A stretch of 64,000 nucleotides of DNA from Trichormus sp. M33_DOE_039 (GCA_015296085.1 DVDT01000004.1:62001-126000); one strand, 5' to 3'; counted from the first letter of the stretch, positions 26,356 through 36,139 are shown. The notes: generated by a model from the sequence alone, not told the origin. Translations and numbers: made by a program.

Positions 26356-27906
26356 ATGTTTATGTCCCTCACTGAAGAAATACTCTCGCAACTACCGGGG
26401 GATGTTTTAGCCGGCTTGCGGCGTGCTGATTACATCCTGAAATCTATTCGAGAAAACACTGCACCAATACCCGCAGTAGTGACAGAAAATCAACAACCAT
26501 TAGTTAGTTTAGATTGGGATGTAATTATCTGCGGTGGGACTTTAGGGATTTTAATTGGTTGCGCCTTAGCAGTGCGGGGACTGCGAGTGGCGTTGTTGGA
26601 GCGGGGAATTTTGCGGGGGAGAGAACAAGAGTGGAATATTTCCCGCCAAGAATTAGAAGTATTTGTGGAATTGAATTTGCTAACTGAAGAGGAATTAGCA
26701 GAGGCGATCGCTACAGAATACAATCCAGCCAGGGTAAAATTTCAAGGTGGTGCAGAAGTTTGGGTAGAAAATGTCTTAAATATTGGTGTAGATCCAGTTT
26801 ATTTACTAGCTACACTCAAAAGCAAATTTCTCGCGGCTGGTGGAGAATTATTAGAAAATACACCCTTTAATACAGCTGTAGTGCATCCAGATGGGGTGAT
26901 AGTTAACAACCAATACAAAGCCAAATTACTACTAGACGCAATGGGACATCTTTCACCCATGACTCAACAAGCACGCCAAGGAAAGCAACCTGATGCTTTG
27001 TGTTTAGTAGTGGGAAGTTGCGCTCAAGGTTTCCCCGTTAACAATTCTGGGGATTTAATCTTGTCATTCACGTCTTTGCAGAATCAATGTCAATATTTTT
27101 GGGAAGCTTTCCCCGCTAGGGATGGGAGAACAACTTACTTATTTACATATATGGATGCTCATCCGCAACGCTTCAACCTAGAAGCATTGTTTGAGGAATA
27201 TCTGCGTTTACTACCAGAATATCAGGGTGTGGAATTACAACAACTCAAATTTCAACGTGCTTTGTTTGGGTTCTTTCCCAGTTATCGCCAAAGTCCTCTC
27301 CCTACCCCTTGGCCGCGGATTTTACCAGTCGGGGATAGCAGTGGTAGTCAGTCACCCTTGAGTTTTGGTGGTTTTGGTGCAATGGTGCGTCATCTGAAGC
27401 GGTTAACAATTGGGATTTGCGAAGCAATACAGACTGAACAACTTTCCACTCCAGCATTGTCACAACTGCAACCATACCAACCTAGTTTGAGTGTGACTTG
27501 GTTATTTCAAAAGGCGATGAGTGTGGGTGTAAATCAAACCATTCCAGCAGAACAAATTAACCAGTTACTATCTGCGGTGTTCCAAGAAATGGAAAAATTA
27601 GGAACGCCAGTTCTCAAACCATTTTTACAAGATATAGTGCAGTTTTCTGCCCTCACACAAACCCTAGCCAGAACAGCCATCAACCATCCGGGTTTAGTGG
27701 CGAAAATTATGCCGCAGGTAGGTTTAATCAACCTGTTAGATTGGCTGTTGCATTACGGCAACTTAGGTATTTACTCTGCCTTATCTGCACTCAGTCCCAT
27801 CTTAGAACCTGCGGTGAAAAATTTACCAGCTACACAACAATACTACTGGCATCGGTTAGTAGATGCGTGGCAATTTGGTTCTGGTGGTGATTACGTCCGG
27901 CGATGA
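26356..27906 (+). CDS. cruP: Lycopene cyclase-family FAD protein, CruP type
   Basis: A 516-residue flavoprotein. The Rossmann FAD motif is at about 54-82 (DVIICGGTLGILIGCALAVRG, then an acidic residue in LLERG). A later block GDSSGSQSPLSFGGFG (about 330-345) is typical of the CruA/CruP lycopene cyclase family. Its length fits CruP rather than the longer CruA. CruP is a paralogue found in oxygenic phototrophs; cyclase activity is doubtful and a role against oxidative stress has been proposed. The protein ends 16 bp inside the convergent SDR gene. An ATG two codons in (26362) is an equally good start. Confidence 0.72.
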   Translation: MFMSLTEEILSQLPGDVLAGLRRADYILKSIRENTAPIPAVVTENQQPLVSLDWDVIICGGTLGILIGCALAVRGLRVALLERGILRGREQEWNISRQELEVFVELNLLTEEELAEAIATEYNPARVKFQGGAEVWVENVLNIGVDPVYLLATLKSKFLAAGGELLENTPFNTAVVHPDGVIVNNQYKAKLLLDAMGHLSPMTQQARQGKQPDALCLVVGSCAQGFPVNNSGDLILSFTSLQNQCQYFWEAFPARDGRTTYLFTYMDAHPQRFNLEALFEEYLRLLPEYQGVELQQLKFQRALFGFFPSYRQSPLPTPWPRILPVGDSSGSQSPLSFGGFGAMVRHLKRLTIGICEAIQTEQLSTPALSQLQPYQPSLSVTWLFQKAMSVGVNQTIPAEQINQLLSAVFQEMEKLGTPVLKPFLQDIVQFSALTQTLARTAINHPGLVAKIMPQVGLINLLDWLLHYGNLGIYSALSALSPILEPAVKNLPATQQYYWHRLVDAWQFGSGGDYVRR

Positions 27907-28658
27907 ACTAGAGTAGCACTAGCTTGGTCTACAGGCATCATAATCACCTCATTAATATTGACATGAGGCGATCGCGTTGCACAGAAAAAGACCACATCCG
28001 CCACATCATCAGGTGTCAGTGGTGTGACTCCTTGGTAAACCTTTTTGGCGCGTTCCGTATCACCATGAAAACGCACATCACTAAATTCTGTTTCCACCAT
28101 ACCAGGATCAACAGAAGTAACACGAATGCGAGTTCCCAAAAGGTCTTGTTTTAAACCTTCAGAAATCGCCTTCACCGCCGCCTTAGTAGAACAGTAAACA
28201 TTCCCACCGGGGTAAGTTTGATGTCCAGCAATAGAACCAATATTCACCACATGACCGCGATCTCGCTTCACCATTCCCGGTACAACATAACGGGTAAGAT
28301 AGAGCAGACCCTTGACATTGGTATCAATCATTTCTTCCCAATCTTGGAAGTCACCTTCATGCAGTTTATCTAAACCCCGACTTAAACCCGCATTGTTAAT
28401 CAGAATATCGATATCTGACCAAGTTGGCGGGAGGTTAGATATAGCCGATTCTACAGCCAGGCGATCGCGCACATCCAATTGTATTAAATGAACTTGGTCA
28501 GACGCGACACCTAACGTCTCTACAAGTTCCTCTAATTTATCCAAACGCCGCGCCGCTAAAATCAGTTTTGCACCTGCCTCAGCAAAAACCCTGGCGCAAG
28601 CCGCACCGATACCACTGCTTGCACCAGTAATCAAAACAATCTGATTGTTAAGAATCAT
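27891..28658 (-). CDS. Short-chain dehydrogenase (YdfG-like)
   Basis: A 255-residue classical SDR: TGASSGIG (11-18), NNAG (88-91), catalytic S142, Y155 and K159 (YCSTK), and the PGMV block after the active site. It resembles YdfG-type NADP-dependent 3-hydroxy acid dehydrogenases, but the substrate is not shown by sequence. Its last 16 bp overlap the end of the convergent cruP gene. Confidence 0.87.
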   Translation of the reverse strand: MILNNQIVLITGASSGIGAACARVFAEAGAKLILAARRLDKLEELVETLGVASDQVHLIQLDVRDRLAVESAISNLPPTWSDIDILINNAGLSRGLDKLHEGDFQDWEEMIDTNVKGLLYLTRYVVPGMVKRDRGHVVNIGSIAGHQTYPGGNVYCSTKAAVKAISEGLKQDLLGTRIRVTSVDPGMVETEFSDVRFHGDTERAKKVYQGVTPLTPDDVADVVFFCATRSPHVNINEVIMMPVDQASATLVHRRT

Positions 28659-28660
28659 TA

Positions 28661-28817
28661 GTCATTAGTCATTAGTTATTAGTCATGGGGCGTTGGGGAG
28701 GCAGTGACGGGTACGCAGGGGTCTCCCCAAGATGCCGTCATTGGGCATTGGTTATATAATCTTTCTTGCCTCCCTTATCCCTCTTAACCCCTACACCCTT
28801 ACACCCCTACACCCCTC
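28661..28817. repeat. Mixed short repeats downstream of the NTF2-like gene
   Basis: The 160-bp spacer consists of TAGTCAT 7-mers (28661-28686), a GGGGAGGCAGTG...CTCCCC hairpin unit (about 28690-28725) also seen in the ndhF-ndhD spacer, and CCCCTACA units (28787-28817) like those at the end of ndhD. Confidence 0.7.
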
Positions 28818-28820
28818 TCA

Positions 28821-29651
28821 TTACTTCTTCACCACTTGTAAACGCTGAGTTACCACAGTCATCCCGCTACCGCGAAGAATCACAGCAGAAATCCAACGAT
28901 TACCGGGTGTTGCTGGGGCGCGTCCAATTTTAAATAAACCACCTGAATTGAGTAATTGCAAATCTACGCTTGTGGGGTTGAGATACTTAGCAGCTTGAAT
29001 TGGTTCTTCTAATGCTGTACCCAAAAGTAAATCATCACCTAAAGGTTCTTGCACGATCGCATCAAAATTGTACTGCTGACCGACTTTCACTTGTTGGGGC
29101 AATTTCACATCTATTTGGGGTGGGTTGCTACCAGAGGATAGTAAGGTACGTTCCGATACAATATCTTGACGCACAATTGTCCCGCCTGCAATGCGTTGAC
29201 GGGATCTGATGGTAGATTTCAGTGCCAAATTGTTGCTGTTAGCTGAGGGTAAACCAGTTATGTTTGTCACCGTTTCTGCAATGATGGCATTTCCTTCAGA
29301 CTTCCAAGACTGTACTTGTGTGCTGTAGCGCAAATTGGGATAGCGTTTCCAGAGTGTCACTAAAGCTTTTTCCATTGTTTGACGGTTTAATCCGTCTCCG
29401 TGGACAAAATTAGGGCTGTAATATTGCAATACTGCTTTGATATCGCCTTTACTAGCAGCTGTATCAATTTGCGTTAACAAATTTGTCACGGCTGTAGGCG
29501 CATTTTGGGTATTATTACTTTGAGCGATTTCTACAGCTTGGGCGTGCTGCCAACAATTAACTATACCCAGTGAGCATACAGACAAAATCAATGCAATAGC
29601 TGTGGAGAGGTGGTTTTGGCGTTTTAGTAAAAATAAAATTGTGTTGTTCAT
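28821..29651 (-). CDS. Exported protein with an NTF2/SnoaL-like domain
   Basis: A 276-residue protein. Residues 15-40 form a signal or membrane anchor (ending HAQAVEIAQ). About residues 52-150 look like an NTF2-fold domain (LLTQIDTAASKGDIKAVLQYYSPNFVHGDGLN). The rest is beta-rich and unassigned. It is likely periplasmic or lipid-anchored. Divergently placed from murG with 84 bp between start codons. The function is unknown; NTF2 folds often bind small molecules. Confidence 0.65.
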   Translation of the reverse strand: MNNTILFLLKRQNHLSTAIALILSVCSLGIVNCWQHAQAVEIAQSNNTQNAPTAVTNLLTQIDTAASKGDIKAVLQYYSPNFVHGDGLNRQTMEKALVTLWKRYPNLRYSTQVQSWKSEGNAIIAETVTNITGLPSANSNNLALKSTIRSRQRIAGGTIVRQDIVSERTLLSSGSNPPQIDVKLPQQVKVGQQYNFDAIVQEPLGDDLLLGTALEEPIQAAKYLNPTSVDLQLLNSGGLFKIGRAPATPGNRWISAVILRGSGMTVVTQRLQVVKK

Positions 29652-29735
29652 GGGTAAGAGTTTACTGATTGTAGTAGAGAAGGTCAGGAAATTGTTTTAT
29701 CTTAGTTAAACTAGGCACTGAATGGTAGAGTTTGA

Positions 29736-30806
29736 ATGACAAACGCACCCATAAAATTACTAATAGCTGCCAGTGGGACTGGTGGACACTTGTTTCCGGC
29801 GATCGCATTGGCAGATAAACTACCAGAATATGAGATTGAATGGCTAGGTGTCCCCAATCGGTTAGAAACCCAGCTTGTTCCGCAAAAGTATCCTTTGCAT
29901 ACTATTGCAGTCGAAGGGTTTCAGCAAGGGTTGAGCATTGCTTCTTTACTAACCTTGGGTAAACTTATTAGTGCCATTTTCCAGGTGCGACGACTCCTCA
30001 AGCAAGGGAGATTTCAAGGAGTTTTTACCACTGGAGGTTACATTGCTGGGCCAGCAGTAATTGCAGCGCGTTCTTTGGGTTTACCTGTAGTTTTTCATGA
30101 ATCTAACGCTTTACCCGGTAAAGTGACGCGGTTTTTTGGCCCCTGGTGTACTGTAGTAGCTTTGGGATTTGATGTAGCTACTAAGTATTTACCCCGAGCC
30201 AAAAACGTCACTGTCGGAACTCCCGTTCGTTCCCAATTTTTAGATGCTAGCAGTGCCAAACTAGATTTAGCTATCCCTGAAAATGTTCCCTTAATCGTCG
30301 TTTTCGGTGGTAGCCAAGGCGCAGTTGCAGTCAATAAGTTAGTCAGAGAGTCCGCGCCTGCGTGGTTTAATGCTGGTGCTTACGTAGTACATTTAACAGG
30401 CGATCGCGATCCTGATGCTGGGAGTTTAAAGGATCCCCAGTATATAGAATTACCTTTTTATGACAATATGGCAGCACTGTTGCAACGTGCTAGTTTAGCC
30501 ATTAGTCGTTCTGGTGCAGGTAGTTTAACAGAATTAGCTGTGTGTGGGACACCAGCGATATTAATTCCCTATCCCTTTGCCGCCGAAGACCATCAATCAT
30601 ATAATTCCGCAGTATTTACTCAAGCTGGTGCAGCCTTAAGTTTTAAACAATCGGAGTTAACGACAGAGTTATTGCAAACTCAAGTTTTAAATTTATTGCA
30701 ATCACCCGACGAGTTAAACAAAATGGCAGAAAATGCGAAAGCGATCGCAGTTCCCGATAGTGCAGATAAATTAGCTTCCTTAGTGCGTGAAATGGTAGAA
30801 AGCTAA
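29736..30806 (+). CDS. murG: UDP-GlcNAc:lipid I GlcNAc transferase MurG
   Basis: A 356-residue GT28 enzyme that adds GlcNAc to undecaprenyl-pyrophosphoryl-MurNAc-pentapeptide at the inner face of the membrane, the last intracellular step of peptidoglycan synthesis. The first G loop GTGGH is at 14-18; further blocks are GVFTTGGYIAGPAVIAAR, VVFHESNALPGKVTR, VFGGSQGAVAVN and the donor site SRSGAGSLTELAVCGTPAILIPYPFAAEDHQ. It has the standard length and stands alone in this region. Confidence 0.95.
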   Translation: MTNAPIKLLIAASGTGGHLFPAIALADKLPEYEIEWLGVPNRLETQLVPQKYPLHTIAVEGFQQGLSIASLLTLGKLISAIFQVRRLLKQGRFQGVFTTGGYIAGPAVIAARSLGLPVVFHESNALPGKVTRFFGPWCTVVALGFDVATKYLPRAKNVTVGTPVRSQFLDASSAKLDLAIPENVPLIVVFGGSQGAVAVNKLVRESAPAWFNAGAYVVHLTGDRDPDAGSLKDPQYIELPFYDNMAALLQRASLAISRSGAGSLTELAVCGTPAILIPYPFAAEDHQSYNSAVFTQAGAALSFKQSELTTELLQTQVLNLLQSPDELNKMAENAKAIAVPDSADKLASLVREMVES

Positions 30807-30826
30807 AAACACATAGGCATTAAGAA

Positions 30827-30854
30827 GAGTTTGAGACTTCAAAACCTCAAACTC
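30827..30854 (+). terminator. Hairpin after murG
   Basis: A 9-bp perfect stem GAGTTTGAG / CTCAAACTC with a 10-nt loop begins 21 bp past the murG stop. There is no T-run after it, so its termination activity is uncertain. Confidence 0.4.
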
Positions 30855-30925
30855 CTCATACTCTCTGCGCCTCTACGCCTCTGCGTGAAAAAATCATCAT
30901 CCTAATCAGCAAAACATTTAACTAA

Positions 30926-31802
30926 TTATGATTGTTGCTTTAACCAAGCCGCTAAATCTGCAACCTCATTAAAATATAACAATTGTTCTGCCAGTGCTTC
31001 TAATTTTTCAGTAGATAATCCTTTAATTTGCTCAGTTAAAGACAAGTCAATCTCTCCAAACCGACGATTTAACAGGCGCAGAATTACCTTTTGTTCTCCT
31101 TCCTGGATAGCTCGCGCCCTATCTTCTTGATACAGTGGTGCTAATCTCATCACTAACTCCCGATCATCTATTTCTATATTCTGATTGATTCTCAAATTTT
31201 GTTGCAGACTATAGAGTAATTCTAGCGTCACTTCCACAAACGGGTGATTGGCTGGAAGTGCTGTCAATTCATCAACCGCTTGTTGCTGCACTCTACCACG
31301 CCCTAGTATTCTCAACCACAGTGTTTCTTGAGTGGATGGTAGCTGATGAATGACAACTATGGCTGTCCGCAAATATTCAGGTAAAAAGTAAACTCCCTCT
31401 ACCCAGTCTGATTTTAAAGTCGCACCAAAGCCGGAAATTATCGCCTCTGATGCGGTGGGAGTTAGAACCCATAATTGGGGAATTTCTGTGGCTGGGATGG
31501 GGGTTTTATTGCGATTGGCTTCTCTTTGAATGGCGTTTCTGACTTCTAATAGTTTCAATAGACAATCTGTGATTTCTTCTTTGGTTGCTGGGTTGCGGAA
31601 TGGTTCAAAAATGGCGGCGGTGGTTGCCATTTTTCCTAATAATCCTAATGTTTCTATGTTGGCTGTTTGTGTAGTGAAGGGAGAAAACATCTATTTCTCT
31701 GACTTCTGCTGCTACTCTACTTGGTGCTTGAACTTTTCCGAATGGTTTTAGTAATTCTTCTAAATAATCTTTGGAAAATTGATCATGAATAAATCGCGTC
31801 AT
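30926..31802 (-). pseudogene. Frameshifted Rpn/PD-(D/E)XK nuclease-like gene (DUF4351 family)
   Basis: Two minus-strand frames join into one protein. The N-terminal part, from an ATG at 31802 (MTRFIHDQFSKDYLEELLKP), runs to EVREIDV; at about 31680-31690 the homologous reading switches to the frame that continues SPFTTQTANIETLGLLGKMATT and ends at 30926. The joined product (about 290 residues) has the layout of the Rpn-like putative nuclease family common in cyanobacteria, with a C-terminal helical tail (LLNRRFGEIDLSLTEQIKGLSTEKLEALAEQLL). The internal ATG at 31690 could still give a 254-residue fragment. Either a real disruption or a sequencing error at the junction. Confidence 0.72.
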
Positions 31803-32028
31803 TTAACTTAGTTATTAATAATAATGCTCATTCCTTATATTTTAGATTTTCTTGAGCATTATCTTGGCTAATTTTTATAATCCACAGGTTGTTGGCAGCA
31901 TACTACAAGAAAAGCTAGAAAAGAATGAAAAGCGGTGGTGTCAGGTCAGGACAAATATTAGAACCCGCAATACTTCGTAGGAAATGACCTATTTGTAAAT
32001 CGTTACAATTTTGTGTAAGCCTTGTATG

Positions 32029-33438
32029 TTAAATTTTACAAGTCTCGACGCGAGAGAAAAGACTCTTATTGCAGATTCCCCCAGACCGGTTCCACGCTAT
32101 GCCTATGGGGGGTGTGGGGAGGTGTCCTGGAACTCCCGTTCCATCATATTTTACACTATCCTCTTTTACCCATGAAAAAAACATCCATCCAAATTTCTGC
32201 CATCCAACACTAGTGTAGAAAGCATTCCAATCTTTTCCTACTTCTATCCAGATTTTTTTCTGCACACTAAAGCCATATCTTCCATTGCTGTATCTTACCC
32301 ACAGCTGGTCAATAGTGCGTAAATCAGTGCAGGGAAATTTTTCAATTGAACTGGTGCCCTCAAGCCAGCCTTCTTTTTCTCTATCAGCAGCTTTTAGCAT
32401 CACTTGCAGAGTTTCTTGATCTGCTTCTTTCCACTGTCCAGCTTTAAGTAAATCACGCAACCGCCTATAGTCTACACCTTTCTCAGAACTCAGATCGTCA
32501 GTTTCCTGTAACCGCCTCTCAGCTTCTTCTTGTTCTCTTTTTATTCGTAGTCTTTCAGTTTCTAGTTCTTGTCGTCGTTTTAAGCTCTCAGTTTCCTGTT
32601 GTTTCCGTATTCTCTCAGCTTCTTGTTGTTGCAGTTTTAAGCTCTCAGTTTCTTCTATTGGAGCTAAAATTGATTCTTCAATTTGGGTTGCATCTTCGTC
32701 CCTGAGTCCTAATTGCATTTGATAAAGTTTTAGTCCATTGCGGACATATTCACTGATTGGGTATTCTGCCTTAACCGCTTTAGAAAAATCCTGCTCGTAA
32801 AGTCTTAAATTATTTGCATAAGCCTCTTTTTGCTCTTCTTCCTGTTGTTGTCGTTGCAGTCTTTCAGCTTCTTCTTGTTGGCGTTGTCTTTGTAACCTTG
32901 TGGCTTCCTGTTGTTGTCGTAGTCTCTCGGCTTCTTGTTCTTGTTGGCGTTGCAACTGCTGTTGGTGTTCTTCTCTTTCCCGCTTGAGTTTTTCAACAGC
33001 AGCACGAATACCTCTGGCTACATCAGTGAAAGCTTCATCTTGAGTATGCCAATGTTTTGATATCACAGGTTCAGCATTCTTCGGTAAAGCTTGCAGTTTA
33101 GCAAATGGTGCGTCAGTCCAATCGACAGGGCGCAAAATCACCGGAATTACATAAGCTTCGCCTTGATTGTGGCGTTCTATTGCCCTTTTAACTTCCACAT
33201 CCCAACAATAATCAGAAGCAAGAAAGTTTGAACTGACAAGCAAGAGAATGATGTCAGCTGTGTTTAAATTGTCGTTAATTTGGTGATCCCACTGTTCTCC
33301 GGCTAGTATCTTGCGGTCATGCCAGCTCGATATTACACCCTGTCTTTTCAATGCAGCTAGGTGATTAGCTAATTCATCCCGTAGAGATTCATCTTTGTGT
33401 GAGTAAGAAAAGAAAAGCTTTAAAGATACCTCTGCCAT
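32029..33438 (-). CDS. TIR - coiled coil - GUN4 fusion protein
   Basis: A 469-residue protein in three parts. Residues 5-145 form a TIR domain (LKLFFSYSHKDESLRDEL; LLLVSSNFLASDYCWDVEV with Glu82 in the position of the NADase catalytic Glu). Residues 150-310 are a Gln/Glu/Arg-rich coiled coil. Residues 318-469 form a GUN4 domain (DYRRLRDLLKAGQWKEADQE; LRTIDQLWVRYSNGRYGFSVQ; final LFSRVETCKI). GUN4 binds porphyrins such as Mg-protoporphyrin IX and in phototrophs activates Mg-chelatase; fused copies occur with signalling domains in cyanobacteria. TIR domains in bacteria often cleave NAD+ in immunity. A sensor joining tetrapyrrole level to a TIR output is inferred. No obvious partner gene is adjacent. 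Confidence 0.85.
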   Translation of the reverse strand: MAEVSLKLFFSYSHKDESLRDELANHLAALKRQGVISSWHDRKILAGEQWDHQINDNLNTADIILLLVSSNFLASDYCWDVEVKRAIERHNQGEAYVIPVILRPVDWTDAPFAKLQALPKNAEPVISKHWHTQDEAFTDVARGIRAAVEKLKREREEHQQQLQRQQEQEAERLRQQQEATRLQRQRQQEEAERLQRQQQEEEQKEAYANNLRLYEQDFSKAVKAEYPISEYVRNGLKLYQMQLGLRDEDATQIEESILAPIEETESLKLQQQEAERIRKQQETESLKRRQELETERLRIKREQEEAERRLQETDDLSSEKGVDYRRLRDLLKAGQWKEADQETLQVMLKAADREKEGWLEGTSSIEKFPCTDLRTIDQLWVRYSNGRYGFSVQKKIWIEVGKDWNAFYTSVGWQKFGWMFFSWVKEDSVKYDGTGVPGHLPTPPIGIAWNRSGGICNKSLFSRVETCKI

Positions 33439-33759
33439 TTTTGCGCTCAGGAGTAGGATAAATTAGGCTTAGGATAAATTATAGTATTTTCGCTTGATTT
33501 CCCTGCGAATCTGATTGTGATGTAGGGAGACAGAAGAACGCCAAAAATATAGATTTGTTGCGATCGCAAATTGTTTAGTAACAAAATTGAGTTGTGTAGT
33601 AGCCAATTAGAACCCCTGTCCAAAGACGCAAAGCGGCTTCTCGCTAGAATACCTTATTCCCCGCAGGGACAGAGGCTTTGATTCTTGCTCCCCTTCCCTG
33701 GTAGGGAAGGGGTTGGGGGTTAGGTCTGAAAAATAAATCCACACAGCATGAATTACCAA
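33439..33759. other. Intergenic region with dispersed repeat
   Basis: No ORF. A repeat block at about 33610-33725 contains CCCCTGTCC...GGGACAGAGG pairing and the perfect hairpin CCCCTTCCCT-ggt-AGGGAAGGGG (33690-33712), which may also terminate the minus-strand oxidoreductase gene that ends at 33760. Confidence 0.55.
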
Positions 33760-35262
33760 TTACAATAACTCTGCCATTTGCCCCGCACTTACCAAACTAT
33801 TCGCACACAAAATTCCAGAAGCAGCGACAGCCGGCACACCAATTCCCGGTAAAGTGCTATCACCCACACGATACAAACCCTGGATAGGCGTGTGAGTACT
33901 AGGAAACATCCCCTTACCCGCAGCAATAGCCGGGCCGTAAGTTCCTTGATAACGGCGGAGATAATGAGCATGAGTTAACGGTGTACCGATGAGTTCTAAT
34001 ACTACACGCTCTCGAATATCAGGGATAATACGCTCTAAGGCACGGTATAAAGTTTGCGCCTTTTCTTGTTTCTGCGCTTCATATCCATCATTGCGTTCCC
34101 AGCCAGCGTAAGGTTCGAGGGTGTAAGCATGAACTACATGATGTCCCTCTGGTGCTAAATTTTTATCCCACACACTCGGAATTGAAATCATGCAAGTATT
34201 ACTTGGGGTGGTGATATCTTGATTGGAATCATGGACTACCACATGATGTCCAGTTAAATTATCTAACCCATCAGCCCTAATACCCAAGTGCAAGTGCATA
34301 AAACTCTCAACGGCTGGAGTCTTTATAGCACTTTCACGATAAGCCGCAGGCAAATCTTCAGGACGCAGTAGATTATTATATGTATCCCAAAGGGTGGCAT
34401 TAGAAATCACAATTGATGCTGGCAAAACTTCACCATTGCGTAACCGCACACCCGTAACTTTGCCAGACTCTACCAGAATTTGCTCAACGTGACACCCTAA
34501 ACGTAACTTACCACCCCAGCGTTCCAACCCCCGTACTAAAGCATTGACAATGGCTGCACTCCCCCCTACAGGATACTCAACTCCAGCACGGGAACGTTCA
34601 CCCAACATAAATGCTACTTCGGGGGCAATTGTGCTGTGGGCTTTTAACCCAGAAAGTAAGAAACACTCTAAATCAATCAGTCGCCGTACCCAAGGGTCTT
34701 TGACTGTAGCATCCATAACATTGCCTACAGAAGACTGCACCAGGGATAAGTACGGTAACATTTTCGCCAAAGATGGCAAATAACGTTGTAATAATACTAA
34801 AATCACCTGCCAATCTGAGCGCAATGCCAAAGTAGGTATACCTTTCATCGCCTCATAGAGTCCTAAAAGGCGTTGCTCAAATTGTTGGAATTCCTTTGCA
34901 CCTTGGGGTGTAATTTTGTGTAGCTCTTGATGATATTGTGCAGGATTGCTATAAACTGCAAGACTGGCTTCGGGGAAGTGGTAGTGACCTAACGGATCAT
35001 AGGGTATAACTTGGATGGATTCACTTAAAGTATCAAGAACCTGTTTGATCGGATTTAAACTTTGCTTGTCACTTAAACCGCAATAAAAGGAGGGGCCAGA
35101 ATCAAATTCAAACCCGCGTCGTCTAAAACTATGGGCTGCACCACCCGCAACTGTATGACTTTCACACACAATTACCCGCTTACCATAACGCGCCAACAAA
35201 CCCGCAGCGCATAAACCACCGATACCACTACCGATAACTATGATTGGGGACTGGGGAGACAT
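33760..35262 (-). CDS. CrtISO/phytoene desaturase-like FAD oxidoreductase
   Basis: A 500-residue flavoprotein with the dinucleotide motif IIVIGSGIGGLCAAGLLARYGKR (7-29) and ESHTVAGGAAHSFRRRGFEFDSG. The C-terminal FAD-contact block is GLYRVGDSTLPGIGVPAVAASG. This is the carotene isomerase/phytoene desaturase (CrtI/CrtH) superfamily. It is not a plain match to CrtH or CrtO that I can confirm, so a carotenoid or related isoprenoid substrate is likely but not certain. It is divergent from the MlaF-type gene with 78 bp between. Confidence 0.75.
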   Translation of the reverse strand: MSPQSPIIVIGSGIGGLCAAGLLARYGKRVIVCESHTVAGGAAHSFRRRGFEFDSGPSFYCGLSDKQSLNPIKQVLDTLSESIQVIPYDPLGHYHFPEASLAVYSNPAQYHQELHKITPQGAKEFQQFEQRLLGLYEAMKGIPTLALRSDWQVILVLLQRYLPSLAKMLPYLSLVQSSVGNVMDATVKDPWVRRLIDLECFLLSGLKAHSTIAPEVAFMLGERSRAGVEYPVGGSAAIVNALVRGLERWGGKLRLGCHVEQILVESGKVTGVRLRNGEVLPASIVISNATLWDTYNNLLRPEDLPAAYRESAIKTPAVESFMHLHLGIRADGLDNLTGHHVVVHDSNQDITTPSNTCMISIPSVWDKNLAPEGHHVVHAYTLEPYAGWERNDGYEAQKQEKAQTLYRALERIIPDIRERVVLELIGTPLTHAHYLRRYQGTYGPAIAAGKGMFPSTHTPIQGLYRVGDSTLPGIGVPAVAASGILCANSLVSAGQMAELL

Positions 35263-35340
35263 GAGAGGGGTGTAGGGGAGACAAGAGAGATTATATATCT
35301 AAATTCCCAATGCCCAATCACTAATGACTAATGACTAATG

Positions 35341-36123
35341 ATGACTGAACCACTAATTGAATTAAAAGGCATTTCTAAATCCTTTGGTAACAATCGGGTT
35401 TTAGATAATGTGGACTTGACGATTTATCGAGGTGAGGCTTTAGGGATTATCGGCCCTTCGGGAACTGGTAAATCGACAATTTTGCGCGTCATGGCTGGTT
35501 TGATTACTCCTGACGAGGGGGAAGTTTATGTGCAAGGAGTAAAAAGAGATGGGTTGATTGAAGATGGTCATGACCCAGTTGGTATTGGTATGGTATTTCA
35601 GCAGGCGGCTTTATTTGATTCGTTGACTGTGGAAGAGAATGTGGGGTTTTTACTTTATCAAAATTCCAAGTTACCGCGATCGCGCATTCGAGAATTAGTC
35701 AAAGAAAAACTCGAAATGGTCGGTTTACCGGGAATTGGTCATCTCTATCCTTCGGAATTATCTGGTGGGATGCGAAAACGGGTGAGTTTTGCGCGTGCAA
35801 TTATGTCTAACCCCGATAACCCCGAAGAAGGCGCAGAGGTTTTACTATACGATGAACCGACAGCAGGACTTGACCCTATTGCTTCCACAGTGATAGAAGA
35901 TTTAATCCGTGACTTACAAACTACTCAAGGTGTTTGTAGTACTTATGCGATCGTTACCCATCAAGATAGTACAATACGGCGAACTGCTGATAGACTAGTG
36001 TTTCTTCATCAAGGTAAAGTGCAGTGGCAAGGTACAGTTGGTGAACTAAGTGACACAGACCATCCATTAATTACACAATTTATGAGTGGAAGTGTACAAG
36101 GGCCAATTCAGGTTGTTGGTTAG
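35341..36123 (+). CDS. ABC transporter ATPase, MlaF/TGD3 type
   Basis: A 260-residue ATPase with Walker A GPSGTGKS (39-46), signature LSGGMRKRVSFARA, Walker B VLLYDEPTAGLDP and switch VTHQ. This combination, with GMRKR, is typical of the ATPase of MCE-type lipid transporters. It is followed after 16 bp by the MlaD-type gene, so the two are co-transcribed. I use the second of two adjacent ATGs; no Shine-Dalgarno is visible and the upstream sequence is a TAATGAC repeat. In cyanobacteria and chloroplasts this complex moves lipids between membranes. Confidence 0.9.
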   Translation: MTEPLIELKGISKSFGNNRVLDNVDLTIYRGEALGIIGPSGTGKSTILRVMAGLITPDEGEVYVQGVKRDGLIEDGHDPVGIGMVFQQAALFDSLTVEENVGFLLYQNSKLPRSRIRELVKEKLEMVGLPGIGHLYPSELSGGMRKRVSFARAIMSNPDNPEEGAEVLLYDEPTAGLDPIASTVIEDLIRDLQTTQGVCSTYAIVTHQDSTIRRTADRLVFLHQGKVQWQGTVGELSDTDHPLITQFMSGSVQGPIQVVG

Positions 36124-36139
36124 TTGAGCAAAGAACAGT

